Assembly: GCA_910587865.1 (NCBI GenBank)
Contig: CAJUNX010000047.1
Location: forward strand, 7,809-32,702
Length of the DNA: 24,894 bases
Source: an uncultured Roseburia sp.
Lineage (GTDB): Bacteria; Bacillota; Clostridia; Lachnospirales; Lachnospiraceae
Direction of reading: 5' to 3'
The position numbers were made by a program, and so were the translations under genes. Each line of letters starts with the position of its first letter. Position 1 is the stretch's first letter. The notes beneath the pieces are model-generated. The model saw only the letters and a program-made list of their open reading frames with translations, searched no databases and was not told the origin of the DNA. Shown in pieces: positions 7,699 to 13,970 of this stretch.

Positions 7699-8258
7699 CC
7701 GCGCCGCGGCCTCTTCTTTCTGGCTGCGGTGCGCTCCTTCTTCTGATTGAGCTCCAAAAGCCCGGACAGCAGATGCACCAGTATCGTTCCTCCCTCGATA
7801 TCCACCTGGCGAATGCACTGCCGGATCACCGGGATTAAAATCTCCTCACCGTTTTCCCGACGCACGGCGTAGACGTCGTTCGCCCCTGTTTTTATGACAT
7901 CCGTCAGCACGCCGAGGGTCTCCCCTTCATCGGTGCGGACCGTAAGCCCGATTAAGTCCGCGATGAAATATTCGCCTTCTTTTAACTCCACCGCATCCTC
8001 CCGCGTGACGTAAATATTTTTTTTCATATACTTTTCCGCGTCTTCTCTATGATCAATCCCCTGAAACTTCACGATCACGAACTGTTTGAAAAATTTCACG
8101 GACGCAATCTCAAGCTTCTTTTTTTCCGTTCCGGTATCAAGGATCACATGCTTTAACTTTGTGTAGCGCGCCGGATCATCCGTCGTCGGAAACACTTTTA
8201 CTTCTCCCTGGATACCGTGGGGCGTCGTAATCACTCCCACCTGCAGCAAATCTTCCAT
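7608..8258 (-). CDS. rimM: 16S rRNA processing protein RimM with a repeat-derived tail
   Basis: RimM binds ribosomal protein S19 and helps mature the head of the 30S subunit. The N-terminal domain starts LLQVGVITTPHGIQGEVKV, and the PRC-barrel part contains YFIADLIGLTV and NDVYAVRR. The frame is open to 8315, but the conserved sequence begins at the ATG at 8256-8258, giving 216 residues. RimM is usually about 170 residues. The extra C-terminus is a basic stretch (KKERTAARKKRPRRGGK) followed by about 27 residues encoded by the 36-bp tandem repeat, with the stop codon inside a repeat unit. It lies downstream of khpA across a hairpin and upstream of the membrane-protein gene. Confidence 0.96.
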   Translation of the reverse strand: MEDLLQVGVITTPHGIQGEVKVFPTTDDPARYTKLKHVILDTGTEKKKLEIASVKFFKQFVIVKFQGIDHREDAEKYMKKNIYVTREDAVELKEGEYFIADLIGLTVRTDEGETLGVLTDVIKTGANDVYAVRRENGEEILIPVIRQCIRQVDIEGGTILVHLLSGLLELNQKKERTAARKKRPRRGGKGAEPQGSAGGAEAAEQRGYAGGMKGAE

Positions 8259-8334
8259 ACTCTGTTCCCCATTTCTATCCGCATGCGCACGCCCGCTTCC
8301 GGCGGATCGCCGCACCGGCCGTTTCGCGAAAAGA

Positions 8335-8374
8335 GGCTATCGCTGATACGGGAAATGCCCGTGTCAGGATAGCC
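8335..8374 (-). terminator. Long hairpin between khpA and rimM (terminator or attenuator)
   Basis: Arms 8335-8352 and 8358-8374 pair over 17 bases with one bulged base and a 5-base loop. The hairpin begins 6 bases after the khpA stop. On the minus strand the stem is followed by TCTTTTCG, a weak U-run. It could end part of the transcription, or protect the 3' end of the rpsP-khpA message, while letting some polymerase continue to rimM. Confidence 0.65.
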
Positions 8375-8380
8375 CTGGAT

Positions 8381-8611
8381 TTACTGTGTAATCTCAACAA
8401 TAACCTTCTTTTCTTCCTTTGAGGCAGCCGCCTTGACAACAGAACGGATAGCCTTCGCGATTCGTCCCTGTTTGCCGATTACCTTTCCCATGTCGGACTG
8501 CGCAACATGCAGCTCCACGACGATCGACCTCTCATTTTCTGTCTGGGTCACAACAACCTCGTCCGGGTAATCGACTAGTGCTTTGGCAATTACTTCCACT
8601 AATTCCTTCAT
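8381..8611 (-). CDS. khpA: RNA-binding KH-domain protein KhpA (YlqC)
   Basis: A 76-residue single KH domain. The RNA-contacting GxxG loop is seen as IGKQGR at about residues 44-49, preceded by HVAQSDMGKV. KhpA works with KhpB as a small global RNA-binding protein in several Firmicutes, linked to cell division and cell-wall control in streptococci. It lies 19 bp downstream of rpsP, the conserved place. A GAGG ribosome site is upstream of the ATG. Confidence 0.95.
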   Translation of the reverse strand: MKELVEVIAKALVDYPDEVVVTQTENERSIVVELHVAQSDMGKVIGKQGRIAKAIRSVVKAAASKEEKKVIVEITQ

Positions 8612-8630
8612 AAGACCTACCTCACCAATC

Positions 8631-8876
8631 TTATTTCTCGATTCCTGCCGCCTTTAAAATACGGGCTACAGTATCGGTCGGCTGTGCTCCGTTAGCTAAC
8701 CATTTCTTAGCTAATTCTTCATTGACATGATACTCGCTTGGGTCCTTTGTCGGATCGTAAGTTCCAATCTCCTCGATGCATCTTCCGTCTCTCGGTGATC
8801 TGGAATCCGCAACCACGATTCTATAGAAAGGAGCTTTCTTCTGTCCCATTCTTCTCAGTCTGATCTTTACTGCCAT
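8631..8876 (-). CDS. rpsP: 30S ribosomal protein S16
   Basis: S16 is an early-binding 30S assembly protein. The start is set at the ATG at 8874-8876. This begins the conserved MAVKIRLRRMGQKKAPFYR and has a GGGAGGTG ribosome site. The longer open frame to 8909 adds only nonconserved residues. The 81-residue product has the usual length and contains IVVADSRSPRDGR and IGTYDP. It follows ffh after a 139-base spacer holding small hairpins (CTTCCG/CGGAAG at the ffh stop, GCCC/GGGC, GTCCG/CGGAC) and no U-run. An AT-rich TATAAA stretch at about 8915 is a possible weak promoter. Confidence 0.98.
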   Translation of the reverse strand: MAVKIRLRRMGQKKAPFYRIVVADSRSPRDGRCIEEIGTYDPTKDPSEYHVNEELAKKWLANGAQPTDTVARILKAAGIEK

Positions 8877-9015
8877 CTCTTTCACCTCCCTTGATCTGAT
8901 GACTATCAATATTTATATGAAAGCCCTGTCCGAAAACCGGACCGGCCTGCATCGCATGACGCGTCTCACACGTCGTGCGCACAGCCCGAAGGGCGTTCAT
9001 GCCTCTTTGCTTCCG

Positions 9016-10371
9016 TCAAAACGGAAGTCCCTGAAACAGTCCGCCGCGCCTGCTCTTTTTCATCATGCCCGGCATCTGCTTCATCATCTTTTTCATCTGC
9101 TCAAACTGCTTGACCAGCCGGTTGACCTCCGCGATATCCACGCCGGCTCCCTGTGCGATCCGCCGCTTGCGGCTGGGATTTAAAAGCCCGGGGTTCTGTC
9201 TCTCCTGCGGCGTCATGGAGTAGATGATCGCCTCTGTGCGCGCCAGACTCTTCTCGGCCGCCTCCTCGTCGATCTTCGGCGTCCTGCCTCCTCCGATTCC
9301 CAGTCCCGGCATCATCCCGAGAATCCCGGAAAGACCGCCCATCTTTTTCATCTGTCCCATGGATTCCAGGTACATCTCGAAGTCAAACTCATTGCGGCGC
9401 ATCTTCTGCTCGAGTTTTCTGGCCTGCTCCTCGTCGATCTCCTCCTGCGCCTTCTCAATCAGCGTGAGCACGTCGCCCATGCCGAGGATCCTCGACGCCA
9501 TCCGATCCGGATAAAACTGTTCGAGATCCGAGAGCTTCTCACCCATACCGGCGTAAAATATCGGCCGTCCGGTCACTGCACGGATGGAAAGCGCCGCACC
9601 GCCCCTGGTATCGCCGTCAAGCTTGGTCAGAATCACTCCGTCGATCCCGATTTGTTCGTCAAATGTCTTCGCTACATTGACGGCATCCTGACCGGTCATC
9701 GCGTCGACCACCAGAACCGTCCGATGGACGGTTATCTCCTCCTTGATCCGGATCAGCTCTGCCATCATCTCCTCATCGATATGCAGACGTCCCGCCGTAT
9801 CGAGGATCACCAGCTTGTATTCGTTCTTTACGGCATGCTCCACAGCCGCCTTTGCGATATCGACCGGACTGTTCTTCGTGCCCATGGAAAAGACCTCGAC
9901 ACCCTGCTTCTGACCGTTGACCTGCAGCTGCTCCACCGCAGCCGGACGATACACGTCACAGGCCACGAGCAGCGTCTTCTTTCCTTTGCTCTGGAACTTT
10001 CCGGCCAGCTTCGCCGCTGTCGTCGTCTTACCTGCTCCCTGTAAACCGGTCATCATGATCACGGTGAGCGCCCGTCCCGGCTCAAGTGTGAGCTCCGCCG
10101 TCTCGGCACCCATCAGGCGGACCATCTCCTCATTGACGATCTTGATCACCATCTGACCGGGATTCAGCCCGCTCATGACATCCTGCCCGACCGCGCGCTC
10201 CTGCACATCCCGGACGAACTGTTTTACGACTTTAAAGTTGACGTCCGCCTCTAAGAGCGCGAGCTTCACCTCCCGAAGCGCCGTCTTTACGTCATCCTCG
10301 GTCAGCCGCCCCTTGCTCCGCAGGTTCTTAAATACATTCTGAAGTTTTTCGGATAAGCTGTCAAACGCCAT
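9016..10371 (-). CDS. ffh: Signal recognition particle protein Ffh (SRP54)
   Basis: Ffh is the GTPase of the signal recognition particle and binds signal sequences together with the SRP RNA. The 451-residue protein has the NG domain with GLQGAGKTTT (about 109-118), DTAGR (about 190-194) and TKLDGD (about 248-253). The methionine-rich M domain contains ILGMMPGLG and, near the end, the RNA-binding SRKRRIAQGAG. The C-terminus MKQMPGMMKK is typical. The ATG abuts the ylxM stop codon (10372-10374), so the two genes are probably translationally coupled. The usual Firmicute ylxM-ffh pair is intact. Confidence 0.98.
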   Translation of the reverse strand: MAFDSLSEKLQNVFKNLRSKGRLTEDDVKTALREVKLALLEADVNFKVVKQFVRDVQERAVGQDVMSGLNPGQMVIKIVNEEMVRLMGAETAELTLEPGRALTVIMMTGLQGAGKTTTAAKLAGKFQSKGKKTLLVACDVYRPAAVEQLQVNGQKQGVEVFSMGTKNSPVDIAKAAVEHAVKNEYKLVILDTAGRLHIDEEMMAELIRIKEEITVHRTVLVVDAMTGQDAVNVAKTFDEQIGIDGVILTKLDGDTRGGAALSIRAVTGRPIFYAGMGEKLSDLEQFYPDRMASRILGMGDVLTLIEKAQEEIDEEQARKLEQKMRRNEFDFEMYLESMGQMKKMGGLSGILGMMPGLGIGGGRTPKIDEEAAEKSLARTEAIIYSMTPQERQNPGLLNPSRKRRIAQGAGVDIAEVNRLVKQFEQMKKMMKQMPGMMKKSRRGGLFQGLPF

Positions 10372-10716
10372 CTATAACTCCTCCGATAACTGATTGGAAA
10401 TCTGCCCGATCTCGTCGATCAGCGCGTCATCCCGGCTCGTCTTAAACGATTCGGCCAGCCGGTGAATCCGTGCAACCTTGCGCTTTGCGGACAAAAACTT
10501 CTCCACCAGGTGAAGCTTCTCCTCATACCCCGTCAGCGCCCTGGTACAGCGCTTCACCATATCGTGCACGCCCTGTCTGCTGATCCCTTCCTCGTCCGCG
10601 ATCTCGCCGAGCGAGAGATCCTGAAAAATAAATGCCTCGTAAACCCTGCGCTGATGTTCATTCAGCAGCTCTCCGTAAAAATCATAGAGATATGCCTGCG
10701 CCACCTTTTCTTCCAT
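10372..10716 (-). CDS. ylxM: YlxM family DNA-binding protein, SRP operon
   Basis: A 114-residue helical protein with a sigma-factor-like helix-turn-helix (DLSLGEIADEEGISRQGVHD, about residues 34-53). YlxM proteins accompany ffh, and a streptococcal member modulates SRP activity. The frame is open to a GTG at 10728, but the ATG at 10714-10716 has GGAG 6 bases upstream and is preferred. It is the first gene of the ffh-rpsP-rimM-trmD block and has a strong promoter at 10770-10798. Confidence 0.93.
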   Translation of the reverse strand: MEEKVAQAYLYDFYGELLNEHQRRVYEAFIFQDLSLGEIADEEGISRQGVHDMVKRCTRALTGYEEKLHLVEKFLSAKRKVARIHRLAESFKTSRDDALIDEIGQISNQLSEEL

Positions 10717-10769
10717 TGCAAGCTCCACGTTTTGCGATAAATAATCGGTTTCTTTTCTGTACCTGGGTC

Positions 10770-10798
10770 AGTGTAGCATAAAACGACATGGGCGTCAA
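10770..10798 (-). promoter_or_regulatory. Promoter of the ylxM-ffh operon
   Basis: TTGACG (10793-10798) and TACACT (10770-10775) are 17 bases apart on the minus strand. They lie about 54 bases upstream of the ylxM ATG and downstream of the terminator that closes the surface-protein operon. Confidence 0.82.
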
Positions 10799-10841
10799 GT
10801 ATTTTTTCTTTACACCCGGAACAAACAGGATTTTTACACAG

Positions 10842-10866
10842 AAAAATCCGGGGCCTAAGCCCCGGA
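10842..10866 (-). terminator. Terminator of the sortase/LCP/surface-protein operon
   Basis: Arms ccggggc (10848-10854) and gccccgg (10859-10865) enclose a 4-base loop. On the minus strand the stem is followed by ATTTTT. It lies 30 bases after the surface-protein stop and before the ylxM promoter. Confidence 0.9.
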
Positions 10867-10895
10867 GAAAACCACACAAAGTATTTAATTTATGC

Positions 10896-11585
10896 TCACA
10901 CTGTTTTCTTTCTGCTCACAACCACTGCCGCTGCCGCGCAGAGTGCCGCGCCGAACACGAAACCAGCCATCCCGCTGTCTTCCGCCGTCTTCGGGGAAAC
11001 GACCGGAGCTGCCGCTGCTTCCGCCGTGTTGCCGCCGTACATTGCCTTTAACTGCTCGTAATACTCGGGCGGATGAATCTCCTGAACCGGCGTATTTGCC
11101 GGAGCCGCTGCCGCTGCTGTCGGACGCAGGAACGCCACCGGAGAGAGATCCGTAAAGGTCACGGCTACCGTACCGTTTCCGACCGATACATTCGGCATTA
11201 CTTCCCATCCTCTTGTGCTGCTCTTGTGCAGTACGATGATCGTGTTTCCTGCAGCCACGCCTTCCACGTTAAAGGTGATCGTAACCGGATTCGCCGCCGA
11301 TACGCCTGCAAGATTTACGTCCTTTGTCGCCAGCATATCCACGCTGGTATTCATAAACGTATTCATATAACTGGTAGCCTGCGCAAATGCCTCCGCTTTC
11401 ACCGCTTCCGAAGCGTCTGCGACCGTTGCTCCCTGCACCGCATTTCCGTCCTTGTCAACAACACTGCTGATGCTGACCGCGACATTGTGCACATTCACTG
11501 TCTTTGTCACGCTTGCCGCCATTGCCGTAACTCCCATTCCAAGAGTCAGTACCAGGGCAAGTGCAGCTGTCATCATTTTCTTCAT
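10896..11585 (-). CDS. Small secreted protein with a sortase-type C-terminal anchor
   Basis: The family is not recognised. The 229-residue protein has a clear signal peptide (MKKMMTAALALVLTLGMGV, cleavage probably after AMA at 23). A beta-rich domain of about residues 25-155 contains VTITFNVEGVAAGNTIIVLH. An Ala/Pro-rich spacer follows. The C-terminus has the three parts of a wall-sorting signal: SPKTA (197-201), a hydrophobic stretch (206-223) and RKK at the end. The motif has Ala where the common SPKTG/LPXTG has Gly. It is the last gene of an operon with a class B sortase, which is the obvious candidate enzyme. Function (adhesin, pilus-like or wall component) is unknown. Confidence 0.75.
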   Translation of the reverse strand: MKKMMTAALALVLTLGMGVTAMAASVTKTVNVHNVAVSISSVVDKDGNAVQGATVADASEAVKAEAFAQATSYMNTFMNTSVDMLATKDVNLAGVSAANPVTITFNVEGVAAGNTIIVLHKSSTRGWEVMPNVSVGNGTVAVTFTDLSPVAFLRPTAAAAAPANTPVQEIHPPEYYEQLKAMYGGNTAEAAAAPVVSPKTAEDSGMAGFVFGAALCAAAAVVVSRKKTV

Positions 11586-11647
11586 TGGACTTCTTTCCCT
11601 TCTTTTCTATTTTTGTGTGGTTCTATATCAACGCTTTCGCGCCAATA

Positions 11648-12652
11648 TCAGTTTTCCTGCGGAACATAAAACAGCTCCAGCATCATCTCATAAAACGCTT
11701 CTTCATCCACATGGTATTCCTCAAACCGCTGTCCTGTCCTCTGCTCTCCCGGGACGACATAAAAACCGCTCTCTGAAAAATCGCACCTTACCCCCGCAAT
11801 CAGCGCAGAGAGCAGTCTGGTTCCCCCGATATCCGTGCTCATATGATCCGACACGGAATGGTAAATCCGGACCGGCAGAAACGGATCCTCCTCCGTACAG
11901 GCAAGCGCTTTCTGAAGAAAGGACGTCAGGTACTGTCTCTGCCTGCCCAGCCTTTTCTGCGCACTGAAGCGTTCGTCGCAGTCTCTGGACTGCACATAGC
12001 GATATGCCTGCTCATTGTTCAGCGTCACCTGCTCACCGGCGTTTAACTCCTCAAACGTCTCCTCCGGAGTCACCGGCACGCCCCCTATCATCCCGTTTAA
12101 CACCTCGATCGCCCTAAGATTAAAACAGACGTATCCGTTCACGGGCAGCCCGTAAAACAGGCGGGATGCCGCGCGCATTGTCATTTCACAGCTTTTGTCC
12201 CCGCCATCGCCGTAAGCGAACTGCAGCGCGAAATGCTCCTCCACCGTCGTCACATATGCTCCTCCGACGTCATAAATCTCAATCTCTGTCATCGTATCCC
12301 GCGGGATCGCGACAATCTTTATCTCATTCTCTTTTCCATCGAGCACCACCAGAAAATTCGCGTCCGACTGCCTGGCATTTCCCGTCTCACCTTCGCGCAC
12401 CATATCGTCCGCCGTGTCGATTCCCATGCAGAGAAACACAAAGAGGTCCTTCTTATAATGCCAGGTCTGTCCGTTATAGGTAACCGTCTCTGGCAGGCTG
12501 ACCCCGTCCGCCGTCACCGCGTTGTTCCGCAGCGACCATCTGCCGGTCTGATACGCCAGAAAAAAGAGCAGCATACAGCCCCATACCACGCCGGCCAGAA
12601 GATACAGCCCCCGTTTTACCTTCACGGCATCAGTTTTCTCTCTCGTACACAT
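11648..12652 (-). CDS. LytR-CpsA-Psr (LCP) family protein
   Basis: LCP proteins move lipid-linked glycopolymers onto peptidoglycan outside the cell. This 334-residue protein has one N-terminal membrane segment (residues about 17-35) and an extracellular LCP domain. Visible family features are CMGID (76-80), the SDAN Asp (97-100), the Arg-Asp pair in IPRDT (117-121), the NGMIGGVPV segment and QAYRYVQSRDCDERF (216-230). The frame also allows a TTG start at 12655. GGAGG is 9 bases before the TTG and 12 before the ATG, so the start is uncertain by one codon. Its start overlaps the end of the sortase gene, which suggests translational coupling. The partner substrate is not evident. Confidence 0.88.
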   Translation of the reverse strand: MCTREKTDAVKVKRGLYLLAGVVWGCMLLFFLAYQTGRWSLRNNAVTADGVSLPETVTYNGQTWHYKKDLFVFLCMGIDTADDMVREGETGNARQSDANFLVVLDGKENEIKIVAIPRDTMTEIEIYDVGGAYVTTVEEHFALQFAYGDGGDKSCEMTMRAASRLFYGLPVNGYVCFNLRAIEVLNGMIGGVPVTPEETFEELNAGEQVTLNNEQAYRYVQSRDCDERFSAQKRLGRQRQYLTSFLQKALACTEEDPFLPVRIYHSVSDHMSTDIGGTRLLSALIAGVRCDFSESGFYVVPGEQRTGQRFEEYHVDEEAFYEMMLELFYVPQEN

Positions 12653-13478
12653 CAATGAGTACCGCCTCCACGATCAGCCGTCTGTCATCCTGATCTTTCA
12701 CACAGGTGGAAAGGGTGATCAGCCGGTCATCCGTCGTCATTTCCACGCCTTCCCGGAATACGTCTTCCATATTCCGGTTGTCCGTCAGAGAATCGAGAAA
12801 AGCCTGATAGCTGCTGTCCTGCTCAAAATCATAAATCCCCATAATATGGCGGTTGTCATAGAGTACTGCCGCGCAGACCTCATACACCATATTCTGTTCC
12901 GGCGTCACAAGATAGGCATACGGGTGCTCTTCCATAAAAACATTGTCCTTATAACGGTCAAGAGACGCAAACATGGTGCCGTTTTTCATATGATGTCCGT
13001 AGAGAACCGTATTCCGGTCCGAAAAATCCCTGGCATTGCACGGCTCTATGTAAATCGCGCCCGGGAGCCCCGACACACGGTCCACCGTGTGATCCAGATA
13101 ATACGTGTCATGCGGATCCGTTGCAGCCGCATTCTGAAGAACCGGATAGTTTACCTCCGTTCCCGGTATATAGATCCAGGCACAGATATCCGTGTTGGTC
13201 TCCCACAACGTTTCAAAATCCACGACCGGCATCTCCTCATACTCATGCGGCATCTCCTCCTCTGTCTGTTCCTGCGGATCCGCCTTTGGCAGCTGCTCCG
13301 CCATCCCGAACGCAACGCACTCCTGCCGCAGCTTCTCATAGACTCTTCCGGCGTGCCGTCCTTTCACGAAATACATCACCGCACAAAACATACAGATCAC
13401 GCAGCCTGCCGCTGCCAGGATCAGAATGCCTCTTCTGATGAGATCCGTTTTCTGATTTCCGTTATTTTTCTTTTCCAT
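12630..13478 (-). CDS. srtB: Class B sortase
   Basis: Sortases join proteins carrying a C-terminal sorting motif to cell-wall peptidoglycan. The 282-residue protein has an N-terminal membrane anchor (residues 17-38) and a class B-like catalytic domain. The catalytic residues are His162 in LYGHHM, Cys259 in TLSTC and Arg267 in DDRRLIVEAVL. The AWIYIPGTEVNYPVLQ segment is also typical. It is the first gene of an operon with an LCP protein and a sortase-substrate-like surface protein. Transcription is from a promoter containing a palindromic operator (13557-13585), opposite the xre-family gene. Confidence 0.92.
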   Translation of the reverse strand: MEKKNNGNQKTDLIRRGILILAAAGCVICMFCAVMYFVKGRHAGRVYEKLRQECVAFGMAEQLPKADPQEQTEEEMPHEYEEMPVVDFETLWETNTDICAWIYIPGTEVNYPVLQNAAATDPHDTYYLDHTVDRVSGLPGAIYIEPCNARDFSDRNTVLYGHHMKNGTMFASLDRYKDNVFMEEHPYAYLVTPEQNMVYEVCAAVLYDNRHIMGIYDFEQDSSYQAFLDSLTDNRNMEDVFREGVEMTTDDRLITLSTCVKDQDDRRLIVEAVLIDVYEREN

Positions 13479-13556
13479 TATGATTGTTCCCTATTCTGCA
13501 TATTCTATCTGAAACGCCATATCTTCCGCTGTCATGCCGTCTCTGAACTCACGAAC

Positions 13557-13585
13557 ATTTTAGACCAAATTGGTCTAAAAGTCAA
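13557..13585 (-). promoter_or_regulatory. Core promoter of the sortase operon
   Basis: On the minus strand TTGACT (13580-13585) is followed after exactly 17 bases by TAAAAT (13557-13562). The spacer is almost filled by the first TAGACCA/TGGTCTA palindrome. Binding there should block polymerase. The predicted start is about 72 bases upstream of the srtB ATG. Confidence 0.85.
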
Positions 13586-13604
13586 TAGGCCATTTTGGTC
13601 TATT
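13558..13604. promoter_or_regulatory. Pair of palindromic operators between srtB and xre
   Basis: Operator 1 (13558-13580) is a perfect inverted repeat with 11-base arms (TTTTAGACCAA) around one A. Operator 2 (13584-13604) has AATAGGCCA and TGGTCTATT around three T, with one arm mismatch. Their centres are about 25 bp apart, or two to two and a half helical turns. Operator 1 sits between the -35 and -10 of the sortase promoter; operator 2 overlaps the -35 edge and lies toward the xre gene. The adjacent Xre protein is the simplest candidate binder. This type of palindrome is also common for TetR-family regulators encoded elsewhere. Confidence 0.85.
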
Positions 13605-13663
13605 ATAGATTTTTCTTTAGCTTTTTTGATACAAAAACTAAAAAAACAGAAAAGAGGATAAAT

Positions 13664-13912
13664 ATGACATTACTTCTTCATCGAATCCGCGATCTGCGGG
13701 AAGATGCCGACTACACCCAGGAATACATCGCACATCTGCTGCACACCAGCCAGCGAACCTATTCCAGGTATGAAAATGCGGAGCGGGCGATCCCCCTGTC
13801 CGTGCTCTGCTTCCTGGCGGATTTTTACGAGACGAGCGTCGATTATCTGATCGGCCGCACGGATGTCCGTACGCCCTACCCCGCTTCAAAGCGGCAGTCC
13901 GATCTCTCCTGA
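13664..13912 (+). CDS. Xre-family helix-turn-helix regulator
   Basis: The only plus-strand gene. The 82-residue product is essentially one HTH_3 domain: LHRIRDLREDADYTQEYIAH, the recognition helix region SQRTYSRYENAER, and the closing helix LCFLADFYETSVDYLIGRT. The tail is short and has no metabolite- or partner-binding domain. The ATG at 13664 is chosen because it begins the HTH and has AGAGG 7 bases upstream; the open frame to 13595 lacks both. It is divergent from the sortase operon and shares with it a region holding two palindromes. It is therefore a likely repressor of that operon and perhaps of itself. No clear plus-strand promoter was found. Confidence 0.88.
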   Translation: MTLLLHRIRDLREDADYTQEYIAHLLHTSQRTYSRYENAERAIPLSVLCFLADFYETSVDYLIGRTDVRTPYPASKRQSDLS

Positions 13913-13929
13913 CGGCTCTGCCCAGGCAC

Positions 13930-13970
13930 AAAAAAAGCAGCTCTCACTCACGGTGAAAACTGCTTTTTTT
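13930..13970. terminator. Bidirectional terminator between xre and the P-loop ATPase gene
   Basis: Seven A plus GCAG (13930-13940) pair with CTGC plus seven T (13960-13970), with an inner TCAC/GTGA pairing. The symmetrical A/T flanks make it able to stop transcription from either side, the xre gene from the left and the ATPase gene from the right. Confidence 0.9.

Noticed and set aside
8882..9015. Relation of the ffh-rpsP spacer to the 67-bp repeat
   Set aside because: Both contain short GCGC/CGTC-rich strings, but no continuous match long enough to claim homology.
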